NCBI RefSeq assembly: GCF_036884655.1
Contig: NC_088355.1
Coordinates: forward strand, 17,634,001-17,698,000
Direction of reading: 5' to 3'
Origin: Musa acuminata AAA Group
Lineage: Eukaryota; Streptophyta; Magnoliopsida; Zingiberales; Musaceae
Length of the DNA stretch: 64,000 bases
The notes under the pieces were generated by a model. That model was not told the DNA's origin. It saw only the letters and a program-made list of their open reading frames with translations, and made no database searches. Shown piece after piece: positions 46,995-58,551 of this stretch (position 1 is its first letter; every line of letters begins with the position of its first letter). A program made the position numbers and the translations under genes.

Positions 46995-48005
46995 ATGGCT
47001 CTTCATGGTTTTCAAGAGGGCTTTTCGGTCTTTCATCCACCGTTGTTTAACGGATTGGACTACACTTATTGGAAAACTCGAATGAGAGTTTTCTTGATTT
47101 CTACGAATTTAGATTTATGGAATATCATTGAAAACGGCTTTCAACTTCCCTCCAAACCGATGAACGAATGGTCGGATTTGGAGAAGAAGTATTTTTCTTT
47201 AAATGCAAAGGCTATGAATGCCTTATTTTACGCTTTGGACAAAAATGAGTTCAATCGGATTTCTACGTGCGAAACGGCTTTTGACATTTGGCAAACACTT
47301 GAAATCACGCACGAGGAAACTAGTAGAGTCAAAGACTCGAAAGTTAACTTTTTATTGCATGATTTTGAGCTTTTTCGAATGCAACCAAGCGAGACTATAG
47401 GCGACATGTACACCCGTTTCACGGATGTCGTCAATAGTTTAAGAGCTCTTGGAAATTGTTTTTCAGATTTTGAACTCGTAAACAAGATTTTGCGTTCTCT
47501 TTCTAAAAAGTGGGATTCCAAAGCAACTGCAATACAAGAAGCTAAAAACCTAAACAACTTACCACTTGAAGAACTAATTGGTTCATTGATGACATATGAA
47601 ATGGTGCACAATGCACATGTCGAACACAATCACCTTCCAAAGAATAGGAAGGATTTGGAACTCCGGACAAATGAATGCCACTTGAGCGATGACTCAAGTG
47701 ATGAGGACAATGATGAACAAAACAACCGTCCAAAGAACAAGAAGGATTTGGGATATAGAACATTTGAAGACCACTCGAGCATAAGCTCAAGTGATGGTGA
47801 ACTTAAACTACAAATGAAACGAAAATTAAAAAGCAAAAAGAATGGAACTACTTGCTTTAAACGCAAGAAGAAGAACAAAAATTGGGATGAATCGAGCTCC
47901 TCCGAAGACGAGAAAGTCAACAAAAGCGAGGCGGCAAACTACGCCTTAACAGCCTACGACATTGAGGTAATCAAAATGCCTTTGGTTTATTTTGAAATTA
48001 CTTGA
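46995..48005 (+). CDS. gag: Copia gag (UBN2 type), intact frame, zinc knuckle lost
   Basis: ATG 46995 (MALHGFQEG) to TGA at 48003-48005 gives 336 residues without interruption. This start is chosen because it follows the primer site and leader; upstream in-frame Met codons lie in the LTR. Residues ~13-215 form the UBN2-type capsid region (FNGLDYTYWKTRMRVFL near 18-34, then WSDLEKKYFSLNAKAMNAL, ETIGDMYTRFTDVV, ILRSLSKKWDSK). The tail is acidic and Ser-rich, with a partial duplication of the PKN(R/K)KDL...SSD unit. The nucleocapsid CCHC knuckle is reduced to CFKRKKK, which removes all but one metal ligand. It is predicted to assemble virus-like particles, perhaps packaging RNA through other basic residues. 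Confidence 0.88.
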   Translation: MALHGFQEGFSVFHPPLFNGLDYTYWKTRMRVFLISTNLDLWNIIENGFQLPSKPMNEWSDLEKKYFSLNAKAMNALFYALDKNEFNRISTCETAFDIWQTLEITHEETSRVKDSKVNFLLHDFELFRMQPSETIGDMYTRFTDVVNSLRALGNCFSDFELVNKILRSLSKKWDSKATAIQEAKNLNNLPLEELIGSLMTYEMVHNAHVEHNHLPKNRKDLELRTNECHLSDDSSDEDNDEQNNRPKNKKDLGYRTFEDHSSISSSDGELKLQMKRKLKSKKNGTTCFKRKKKNKNWDESSSSEDEKVNKSEAANYALTAYDIEVIKMPLVYFEIT

Positions 48006-50259
48006 TGCTTTCATGATGTAGTTTCTTTTTTAGTTTAGAATTAATTTTCTTGAAAATTACATGTTTAAAAATAAAAATACAAAAATTATGATCATGCTAG
48101 TAATTTCGAAAATGATAATATTGCATATTTTATGATAAACAAACAAAATGATTTTGATTGAGAAATCATGGTTAAGAAGTAATAATATGTATCATATTTG
48201 ATTAACATTGTTGAATGAAATCACGTTTAATTTAAAGTAATGCATAAAGATGTAATATTAAATGGTTATGATACAATGATTAACAATTTTATGCATGAGA
48301 TTTTAAGTTATCCATGATCATGAGCTTGTTTCATCTTCATGATTTAATTTCAAGATCTATAGCAAAAATCATGTCTGAATATATGAAAGTGTTAATTTCA
48401 TTTTTGGATTCACTTAACAATTAGTATCATGAGCTTGTACTATATCTTTTCAAATGAATCATGAGCCTTGATATCATATATTTCATAATATAGAAATAAC
48501 AAGATTTCTTCGCCTTGTATGTCTTGTGTGATGATTGTACATCAATTTGCTTTATTAAGAATTATATGAATCTTGATCGTGAACTTGTTAAGAATAATTG
48601 TAATGAACCAAGAATCATATCTTTGGTATTCACAAATTGATCCTCATTGATATCTTTCATTGATATGATAAATTATCATCTCATGATACGTCGCATCATG
48701 CCTTGCGATTGTATCATGTGATCGTTGCTGAATTTTCACATTGATATTCTTCATGACATGATTTCTTTGCATTGTTGTCTTGTATGCTTCATGTGATAAT
48801 ATGAATACATGAAACACTTATGATATGATTTTTATGCAATTCCTTGTATTCATGAAATGTTTATCTCATCACCTAATAATTCTTCTTGATATTCCTTATG
48901 TGAAGAGAAGAATACATGAAATATTCATTAATTTTTTTTGATATACACAAATAAGAAGTTTCAATCATGTATGGTAGGATATAATTTGACAAAATTGATA
49001 CCATCATGATATATTTATGATGTCCAATTATGCATGCAATACTTGTGCTTTCTAATTATGATGTGATGTATTGCATATGATGTAAATCATGATTTAAAAT
49101 GCTATGAGTGCTAAGTTACACACTTTGAGAAAAAATTGCTATATTGAAACATTAATGTAATTATGAATGATGATATGAAATTATGCATGTAATACTTCAA
49201 CCTATGATAACGATGCATGCAATGATATTCATGATGAAAAATTGTCTTGACATTCATGACTTGATTATTCATCCTTTGTCATGATTTTGAAATCATTGTA
49301 AAAGGAAAAAGAACTACAAAACTGTATTCTTCCTTTCTTTTTGACAATGACAAAGGGGGAGATAACTAGCTTGTACAAGTCAAGAAGATGCAGAAACTTG
49401 ATTGCTAGCTTGCCTATCTTAAGTAGCAAAGATTGCTAACTTGCTTATTTCAAGAAGAAAAATTGTCTTCTTGAACATCACTATCTTGAATATCTCAAGA
49501 AGTAAAACTTGCAATTTGCACATTGCAATAGGAAGCAAGAATCATGAGCTTACACAAGAAAGCTATCTTGCATTTGCTTTCGAAATTTTTGCTAGCTTAT
49601 ATATTGTGAAACTTGTATATCGTAAAAATTGCTAGCTTGTTGGTCTAAAGAGAAGCAAAAAATTGCTATATCAAAAGAAGCAAATGTGCTATCTTGCCTA
49701 TCTCAAGAGGCAAAAATGCTAACTTGCGCATCTAGCAAAGTGAACAAAATTTTCAAGAAGCAAGAGTTGCCTTCTTGAACATCTCTAATTTGCTAACTTG
49801 CATGATATAGAACTTACTATCTTGAACATTACCAAAAGTGCTATCTTATATGCTATAAAACTTGCATATCTAAAACTTGATAGCATGAATGTTCTAAGCA
49901 TGATGTAACACTTGCTAAATCTTCTAGCTCCAAGATTGCATGATGATAAAACTTGATACTATGTTTTTCATGCAATGAGTTGAATCAATATCACAAACGA
50001 TTGATTGTGATACTTCTCCTTTTTGTTGATGACAAAGGGGGAGAAGTATATTGATGAAAGTATGTTGATGACATGACATGTGATGCATAAGTTTATGCAT
50101 ATGTTCATGTTGACGTGTTGCAAGTATTCATGATGAATATTGCAATGACTTGAATTCAGTTTGAATTCAAGGTTCTATCAATATGGCATATTGATAGGGG
50201 GAGTTTGTTTAAACTCCGAGAGTTAAGTTTAACTCCGTCATCAAGTGGTTGTCATCATC
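48006..50259 (+). other. 3' UTR of the gag-only element
   Basis: No pol remnant is recognisable. It contains GCTAGCTTGC/GCTATCTTGA repeats (49360-49930) and polypurine-like modules near 49340 (TGACAATGACAAAGGGGGAG) and 50025 (TTGATGACAAAGGGGGAGAA). Confidence 0.75.
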
Positions 50260-50273
50260 AAAAAGGGGGAGAT
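50260..50273 (+). promoter_or_regulatory. Terminal polypurine tract
   Basis: AAAAAGGGGGAGAT immediately before the 3' LTR. Confidence 0.88.
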
Positions 50274-52692
50274 TGTTGAATCTCGTATTTTGCTGATGAA
50301 ACTACTTTATATATGTTTATGATTTAATCTGCGTTTTGAGTGATGCAAGATGCTTCGATCAGGATGAGACAATTAAAGCAGGAACACCATGTTGTGCCGG
50401 AGGAACATGTCAGAAGATTGGACGTCGGGCCGGTGGATCGGTCGACGTATCGATAGAAGGCTTCGGGTCGTGGACTCGGGCATCGGGCCAAGAAGAGCGG
50501 GTATTGTGCCAAGGATATCGGAGTTGCGGAGTCAACTGGCCGATTGGGCAATAGGCTGCAGGAAAGGACGATGCGCCGAAGAATCGGACGAAGCGTCGAG
50601 GGACCAATGACATGCCGGACAACTTGGTTAAATTTCTTAGGATTAATTGTCTCAATCAAAGTTTTATTTTAATTGTGCAGGATTAACTATGATAACGATG
50701 AAGACATAAAGCGAAACAAAGTGTCGGAGTCAAGTGCGAAGGATTTGTTGCGAGTTCGAGAGTTCGACGGAAGTCCGAAGGTTCATCGGGAATGCTACCG
50801 GAGCTCGCCGAGAAAGATCGGAGCTTGCCGAAGAAGCTCATTGGAACTCGCTAAGATCAAATCGTGAAGTCTAGGAGCTTGCCGGGAGTCCGCAGAATGG
50901 TTTCCGAGAGTTCATCGGAAGACCGCCGGAAGTTTGTCGGAAGCTCGCCAGAAGAAGTCTTGACTTGCGGACTTTGTAATAGCTTAGAAAATATCTTTAA
51001 ATTCATAGTTAGCACGTTAATTAGGGTTAGGATTAGGTGTTAATCCTATAACCCAAGTAGGGGCCAATTAGGCTCAAGTTCGGACTGGTTTGGGCCAAGT
51101 TTGGAGCCAAACCAAGTGAGCTGAAATAGTGAAAGAGGTGGCACCGCTAGGGTTGGAGGTGGCACCGCCCAAGAGAGGATCTCCCAGCGAAGCTGGGTGG
51201 TGCAACCACCCCAGGCATGAGGTGGCACCGCCTGGGCTCAGTCTCCGAGCGAGACTGGGCGGTGCAACCTCTCCTGACAGAGGTAGCACCGCCTAAGCTC
51301 GGTCTTCGAGCTCTGGTAGGAGAGGTGCAACCGCCTCAGTCAGGAGGTGGCACCGCTTGGGGCTCAGTCTCCGAGCCAGACTCAAGCGGTGCAACCGCCC
51401 CTGATAGAGAGGTGCAACCGCCTCGGCTCAGTCTCCGAGCTCTACCAGGCGGTGCAACCTCTCCGGTCAGGAGGTGCAACCGCCTGATCCCGGAATTCCG
51501 GGATTTGATCGTTTTGAGCTCCAAATTTGAACTGGGTTGGGGCCTATAAATACCCCACCCATTCAGCACAGAAAAGACAGAGACCTACACCGAAATCTTG
51601 ATCTTCTCTGTGATTCTTGAGCTCAAAATTGTTGAAAAGCCTTTAAGTTCTCCTCCTTCTGTTCTTCAAAGTCTTGAGTTGTAAAGAGAGGAGAGAAAGG
51701 TTCTGTAAGGGTTGTCTCCTGATCCTGTCAAAAGGAGTGAAACTGTAAAAGGGTAGTTGGCCTTCGCCTATTGAAGGAAGGCCTCTAGTTGACGTCGGTG
51801 ACCTCGTCGGTGGAGGAAGCCAAAAGTGGAGTAGGTCAAGACTGACCGAACCACTCTAAATCTCTGGTTTTCTTTTACTTTGAGCACTTTATCATTACTG
51901 CAAACCTCCTACATAGCTACTGCCCTCTACGCTTTTACGAACAAGTCTCTAAGTTCTGATCTTTCCGAATTTGCATTCAGACGTAAATCGGTGTTTTCGT
52001 ACAAACTTTACATTGCAGTTTACGTTTACGTTCTGATTCCATTTATAACTGCAAACTGTCTTCTGCGCTTTTACGAACAAGTCTCTAAGTTCTGATCTTT
52101 CCGAATCTGCATTCAGACGTAAATCGGTGTTTTCGTACAAACTTTACATTTTAGTTTACGTTTACGTTCTGATTCCATTTATAACTGCAAACTGTCTTCT
52201 GTGCTTTTACGAACAAGTTTCTAAGTTCAGATCTTTCCAAAACTGCGTTTAGACGTAAAACTACGTTTAGACGTAAACTGCGCAAACTATGTTTAGACGT
52301 AGAACTGCATTTAGACGCAAACTGCATTTAGACGTAAAACTGCGTTTAGACGTAAACTACGCAACCTGCGTTTAGACGTAAAATTACGTTTAGACGTAAA
52401 ACTGCATTTAGACGTAAACTGCGCAAACAATGTTTAGACGCAAACTGCGTTTAAACGTAAACTGAGTTTAGACGTAAACTGAGTTTAGACGCAAACTGCG
52501 TTCAGACGCAAACTGCGTTCAGACGCAAACTGCGTGCAGACGTAAACTGCGCTTAATCTTAAGTTTTCTTAGAATCGACTTTTACATCGAAATCATTTTT
52601 TATCGAACGAACGCAGCTTTCGTTTTTAATTGCTAAAAGATTTCCGCTGCACTAATTCACCCCCCCCCCTCTTAGTGCTCTCGATCCTAACA
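50274..52692 (+). repeat. 3' LTR of the gag-only element
   Basis: 2,419 bp, same order of modules as the 5' LTR: palindrome array 51140-51490, TATA box 51545-51552, minisatellite 52237-52556 (three or so units shorter), C-tract hairpin, CCTAACA. The 52-bp length difference is mostly in the minisatellite. Confidence 0.92.
51545..51552 (+). promoter_or_regulatory. LTR TATA box
   Basis: TATAAATA in the same context as in the 5' LTR. In this position it would drive transcription outward into the flanking elements. Confidence 0.65.
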
Positions 52693-52979
52693 CGTCGGAG
52701 GTTCACGGAGATCACCGAGAAGGCTCGGCTACTCATTAAAGTCATCACAAGTTCGGGAGCTTGCTGGGAGTCCGTCGGAAGAAGTTCGTCGGAAAGGTCG
52801 ATGGAATAAGACTCGACGTTCGCGGTTGAAAACTTGCTTAGGATGTGTTTTGTAGTTCACTTGTAATTAGGATTTGGATTAAGAGATAATCCTATATCCT
52901 GGTTAGGGGCCAACTGGGCCCAAAATTAGACTTGGTTTGGGCTAAATTTGAAGCACAACAAGTGAACCGAAGGGTCTGT
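52693..52979 (+). repeat. Right-arm LTR of the foldback structure, second part
   Basis: It continues the LTR broken at 44473, starting with the duplicated CGTCG, and matches the reverse complement of about 40705-41005. It ends at GTCTG where the minus-strand element begins. Confidence 0.85.
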
Positions 52980-53107
52980 GTTAGGATCGAGAGCACTAAG
53001 AGGGGGGGGGTGAATTAGTGCAGCGGAAATCTTACAGCGATTAAAAACCAAAAGCTGCGTTCGTTCAATAAAAACTATTATGATGCAAAAGCTAATTCTT
53101 AGTTTGT

Positions 53108-53412
53108 ATCTAAGTGCAGTTTGCGTCTAAGCGCAGATTGCGTCTAAGCGCAGTTTTGCGTCTAAGCGCAGTTTTGCGTCTAAGCGCAGTTGACGTCTAA
53201 ACTCAGATTTACGTCTAAACGCAGTTTTACGTCTAAACGCAGATTTACGTCTAAACGCAGTTTTACGTCTAAACGCAGATTTACGTCTAAACGCAGATTT
53301 ACGTCTAAACTCAAATTTACGTCTAAACTCAGATTTACGTCTAAACTCAGATTTACGTCTAAACGCAGATTTACGTCTAAACGCAGTTTTAGACGCAGAT
53401 TTACGTCTAAAC
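53108..53412 (-). repeat. ~17-19-bp minisatellite in the LTR
   Basis: Units of TTTACGTCTAAACGCAG on the plus strand. They correspond to the TTTAGACGTAAACTGCG array of the other LTRs. The translated FRRKSA-type repeat peptide is a consequence of the repeat, not a gene. Confidence 0.88.
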
Positions 53413-54122
53413 TTTGAAACTCGTTTGTATACTCGCAGAAGGCAGTATGCAGTTGAAATCAAGACGTGAACTGAGATCTGATGATTGTGCGAGGAAAGCC
53501 GATTTACGTCTGAATGCAGTTTTACGTCTAAATGTTGAAACTCGTTCGTAAAATTGTAGAGGACAGTTTGCAGTTATCAATAGGATCAAAATGTAAGTGT
53601 AAACTGCAAAGAAGCTCGTTCGTAAAAGCACGGAAGACAGTTCTGCAGAATCAAACGTAAACGTAAACTGTAATGTATGAAAATACGAATTTACGTCTGA
53701 ATGCAGATTCGGAAGAACAGCACTTAGAACTTGTTCGTGAAAGCGCAGAGAGCAGTAGTAATGAAGGAGGTTTGCAGTAATGATAAAGTGCTCAAGAATA
53801 AACGCAAACCAAAGATTTAGAGTGGTTCGGTTAGCCTTGACCTACTCCACTTTTGGCTTCCTCCACCGACGAGGTTGCCGATATCAACTAGGGGCCTTCC
53901 TTCAATAGGCGAAGGCCAAACTGCCCTTTTACAATTTCTCTCCTTTTGACAGGCTCAGGAGACAACCTTTACAGACCTTTCTCTCCTCACTTTACAACTG
54001 AAAACTTGAAGAACAGAAGGAGGAGACTTAAAGGCTTTACAACACTTTTGAGCTTTTAGAATCACAGAAAAGATCAAGATTTCGGTGTAGGTCTGTTTCT
54101 TTTCAGTGCTGAATGGGTGGGG

Positions 54123-54130
54123 TATTTATA
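54123..54130 (-). promoter_or_regulatory. LTR TATA box (minus)
   Basis: TATAAATA on the minus strand in the conserved GGGGCC/CCCCACCCATTCAG context. Confidence 0.65.
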
Positions 54131-54506
54131 GGCCCCAACCCAATTCAAAATTCGAGCTCAAAACGATCAAATCGATCAAATCCCAGAATTCTGGGATCAG
54201 GCGGTTGCACCTTTTGACTGGAGAGGTGGCACCGCCTGGCAGAGCTCGAAGACTGAGCTCAGGCGATTGCTCCTCTCTGCTAGAGCTCGAAGACTGAGCT
54301 CGATGGTTGCATCACCTGGCAGAGCTCGAAGACTGAGCTCGGTGGTTGCACCGCCTGGCAGAGCTCGAAGTCTGAGCTCGGTGGTTGCATCACCTGGCAG
54401 AGCTCGAAACTGAGCTCAGGCTGATGCACCTCTCTGCCAGAGCTCGAAGACTGAGCTCGGTGATTGCATCACCTGGCAGAGCTCGAGACTGAGCTCAGGC
54501 TGATGC

Positions 54507-57500
54507 ACTTCTCTGCCTGAGCTCGAAGACTGAGCTCGGTGGTTGCATCGCCTGGCAGAGCTCGAAACTTGAGCTCTGGCGGTGCAACCTCTTGACAGAG
54601 GAGGTTGCACCGCCCAGTCTAGCTCGAAGACTGAGCTCTGGGCGGTTGCACCTCTTGGCTGGGGCGGTTGCACCTCCCAGCCTCGCAGCCCTAGCGGTTG
54701 CACCTCCTGGCTGGGGCGGTTGCACCTCCCAACCTCATAGCCCTGGCGGTTGCACCTCCTGGCTGAGGCGGTTGCACCTCCTGGTGCAATCAGGGTCCGA
54801 ATGGTTCGCTCCATTCGGCCCAATTTGAATCTTTTTAGGGGCCCAATTGCCCCAAGATTAAGCTAATGGGATCACCTCCCATTTTCATGCTTAATCATCA
54901 TGCTAACTACGATTAACTCTAAGACAACTTCTGCAGCTTTGCTCCGATGCGTCAATCGCTTCTTCCGGCGAGTTTCCAGCCAACTTCCGTCGATCATCCG
55001 ATAAACCCTCGGTGATCCTTCTGCGGACATCCGGCATACTCCTGGACTTTGCGACGATCCACCTGGCGAGTTCCGACGAGCTTCGCTTGGCAAGCTTCTG
55101 GACTTCTCGGATCTGTTCTCGCTGAACCTCCGATGACCGTCCGAACTTCCGTCGAACTCTCGAACTCCCAATGTGATCATGATCTTGACTCCGGCGCAAC
55201 ACCTGCTGCTTGTCTTACTCTCATCGTAGTTAATCCTGCACACCAAATCAAAACTTCGATCGAGACAATTAATCCTAAGCAATTAACCAAGTTGTCCGAC
55301 ATGTCATTGGTCCCTCGACGCTTCGTCCGATTCTTCGGCGCATCGTCCTCTTCTGCAGCCTATTGCCCAATCGGCCAGTCGACTCCGCAACTCCGATATC
55401 CTTGGCACAATACCCGCTCTTCTTGGCCCGATGCCCGAGTCCACGGCCCGAAGCCTTCTGTCGATACGTCGACCGATCCACCGGCCCGACGTCCAATCTT
55501 CTGACATGTTCCTTCGGCACAACATGATTTTCCTGCTTTAATTGTCTCATCCTGATGGAAGCATCCTGCGTCACTCAAAACGCAGATTAAATCATAAACA
55601 TATATCAAGTAGTTTCATCATCAAAATACGAGATTCAACAATCTCCCCCTTTTTGATGATGACAACCACTTGATGACGGAGTTAAACTTAACTCCCGGAG
55701 TTTAAACAAACTCCCCCTATCAATATGGCATATTGATAGAACCTTGAATTCAAACTGAATTCAAGTCATTGCAATATTCATCATGAATACTTGCAACACG
55801 TCAACATGAACTTATGCATAAACTTATGCATCACATGTCATGTCATCAACATACTTCTCTGCCTGAGCTCGAAGACTGAGCTCGGTGGTTGCATCGCCTG
55901 GCAGAGCTCGAAACTTGAGCTCTGGCGGTGCAACCTCTTGACAGAGGAGGTTGCACCGCCCAGTCTAGCTCGAAGACTGAGCTCTCGGCGGTTGCACCTC
56001 TTGGCTGGGGCGGTTGCACCTCCCAGCCTCGCAGCCCTGGCGGTTGCACCTCCTGGCTGGGGCGGTTGCACCTCCCAACCTCACAGCCCTGGCGGTTGCA
56101 CCTCCTGGCTGAGGCGGTTGCACCTCCTGGTGCAATCAGGGTCCGAATGGTTCGCTCCATTCGGCCCAATTTGAATCTTTTCAGGGGCCCAATTGCCCCA
56201 AGATTAAGCTAATGGGATCACCTCCCATTTTCATGCTTAATCATCATGCTAACTACGATTAACTCTAAGACAACTTCTGCAGCTTTGCTCCGATGCGTCA
56301 ATCGCTTCTTCCGGCGAGTTTCCAGCCAACTTCCGTCGATCATCCGATAAACCCTCGGTGATCCTTCTGCGGACATCCGGCATACTCCTGGACTTTGCGA
56401 CGATCCACCTGGCGAGTTCCGACGAGCTTCGCTTGGCAAGCTTCTGGACTTCTCGGATCTGTTCTCGCTGAACCTCCGACGACCGTCCGAACTTCCGTCG
56501 AACTCTCGAACTCCCAATGTGATCATGATCTTGACTCCGGCGCAACACCTGCTGCTTGTCTTACTCTCATCGTAGTTAATCCTGCACACCAAATCAAAAC
56601 TTCGATCGAGACAATTAATCCTAAGCAATTAACCAAGTTGTCCGACATGTCATTGGTCCCTCGACGCTTCGTCCGATTCTTCGGCGCATCGTCCTCTTCT
56701 GCAGCCTATTGCCCAATCGGCCAGTCGACTCCGCAACTCCGATATCCTTGGCACAATACCCGCTCTTCTTGGCCCGATGCCCGAGTCCACGGCCCGAAGC
56801 CTTCTGTCGATACGTCGACCGATCCACCGGCCCGACGTCCAATCTTCTGACATGTTCCTTCGGCACAACATGATTTTCCTGCTTTAATTGTCTCATCCTG
56901 ATGGAAGCATCCTGCGTCACTCAAAACGCAGATTAAATCATAAACATATATCAAGTAGTTTCATCATCAAAATACGAGATTCAACAATCTCCCCCTTTTT
57001 GATGATGACAACCACTTGATGACGGAGTTAAACTTAACTCCCGGAGTTTAAACAAACTCCCCCTATCAATATGGCATATTGATAGAACCTTGAATTCAAA
57101 CTGAATTCAAGTCATTGCAATATTCATCATGAATACTTGCAACACGTCAACATGAACTTATGCATAAACTTATGCATCACATGTCATGTCATCAACATAC
57201 TTCTCTGCCTGAGCTCGAAGACTGAGCTCGGTGGTTGCATCGCCTGGCAGAGCTCGAAACTTGAGCTCTGGCGGTGCAACCTCTTGACAGAGGAGGTTGC
57301 ACCGCCCAGTCTAGCTCGAAGACTGAGCTCTCGGCGGTTGCACCTCTTGGCTGGGGCGGTTGCACCTCCCAGCCTCGCAGCCCTGGCGGTTGCACCTCCT
57401 GGCTGGGGCGGTTGCACCTCCCAACCTCACAGCCCTGGCGGTTGCACCTCCTGGCTGAGGCGGTTGCACCTCCTGGTGCAATCAGGGTCCGAATGGTTCG

Positions 57501-58551
57501 CTCCATTCGGCCCAATTTGAATCTTTTCAGGGGCCCAATTGCCCCAAGATTAAGCTAATGGGATCACCTCCCATTTTCATGCTTAATCATCATGCTAACT
57601 ACGATTAACTCTAAGACAACTTCTGCAGCTTTGCTCCGATGCGTCAATCGCTTCTTCCGGCGAGTTTCCAGCCAACTTCCGTCGATCATCCGATAAACCC
57701 TCGGTGATCCTTCTGCGGACATCCGGCATACTCCTGGACTTTGCGACGATCCACCTGGCGAGTTCCGACGAGCTTCGCTTGGCAAGCTTCTGGACTTCTC
57801 GGATCTGTTCTCGCTGAACCTCCGACGACCGTCCGAACTTCCGTCGAACTCTCGAACTCCCAACGTGATCATGATCTTGACTCCGGCGCAACACCTGCTG
57901 CTTGTCTTACTCTCATCGTAGTTAATCCTGCACACCAAATCAAAACTTCGATCGAGACAATTAATCCTAAGCAATTAACCAAGTTGTCCGACATGTCATT
58001 GGTCCCTCGACGCTTCGTCCGATTCTTCGGCGCATCGTCCTCTTCTGCAGCCTATTGCCCAATCGGCCAGTCGACTCCGCAACTCCGATATCCTTGGCAC
58101 AATACCCGCTCTTCTTGGCCCGATGCCCGAGTCCACGGCCCGAAGCCTTCTGTCGATACGTCGACCGATCCACCGGCCCGACGTCCAATCTTCTGACATG
58201 TTCCTTCGGCACAACATGATTTTCCTGCTTTAATTGTCTCATCCTGATGGAAGCATCCTGCGTCACTCAAAACGCAGATTAAATCATAAACATATATCAA
58301 GTAGTTTCATCATCAAAATACGAGATTCAACAATCTCCCCCTTTTTGATGATGACAACCACTTGATGACGGAGTTAAACTTAACTCCCGGAGTTTAAACA
58401 AACTCCCCCTATCAATATGCCATATTGATAGAACCTTGAATTCAAACTGAATTCAAGTCATTGCAATATTCATCATGAATACTTGCAACACGTCAACATG
58501 AACTTATGCATAAACTTATGCATCACATGTCATGTCATCAACATACTTCTC
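54507..58551 (-). repeat. Tandem triplication of a 1,346-bp LTR/UTR unit
   Basis: Units 54507-55852, 55853-57198 and 57199-58544 are almost identical. Each holds the right half of the LTR (from mid palindrome array to the U3 start), the polypurine tract and ~212 bp of adjoining 3' UTR. The junction word ACTTCTC occurs at the original LTR site (54507), at both unit joints and at the UTR site (58545-58551), indicating duplication by 7-bp microhomology. Only scattered single-base differences separate the copies. Confidence 0.93.
55641..55654 (-). promoter_or_regulatory. Terminal polypurine tract (copy 1 of 3)
   Basis: AAAAAGGGGGAGAT on the minus strand next to the U3 start of the complete 3' LTR. 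Identical copies are at 56987-57000 and 58333-58346 because of the triplication. Confidence 0.88.

Larger units (their letters stand above)
44474..52692 (+). mobile_element. Complete gag-only LTR retrotransposon, TSD CGTCG
   Basis: 5' LTR 44474-46944, primer site 46947-46958, gag 46995-48005, a long 3' UTR, a polypurine tract at 50260-50273 and 3' LTR 50274-52692. CGTCG flanks both ends (44469-44473, 52693-52697). The internal region is 3.3 kb and has no protease, integrase, reverse transcriptase or RNase H. The LTRs are highly similar, so the insertion is fairly recent. Transposition would need pol in trans. Confidence 0.93.
52980..55640 (-). repeat. 3' LTR of the minus-strand gag-only element
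   Basis: 2,661 bp read leftward from TGTTGAATCTCG at 55640. It has an expanded palindrome array (54190-54790) with repeated CAGAGCTCGAAGACTGAGCT units, a TATA box at 54123-54130 (reverse), the 17-bp minisatellite (53108-53412) and a C-tract hairpin near 53000. Confidence 0.92.

Noticed and set aside
53108..53412. CRISPR-like regular repeats
   Set aside because: Units are contiguous without unique spacers, sit in a retrotransposon LTR, and the genome is a plant's.
53127..53462. Arg/Lys-rich repeat protein (FRRKSA units) on the minus strand, also at 62084-62401
   Set aside because: It is a direct translation of the 17-19-bp LTR minisatellite. The opposite strand is open too, and the unit is non-coding in other LTRs.
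54872..58300. Repeated open frames of 73-151 codons on both strands in the triplicated units
   Set aside because: They lie in LTR sequence that is GC-rich and palindromic. The apparent conservation among units is due to the recent triplication, and older LTR copies are disrupted.
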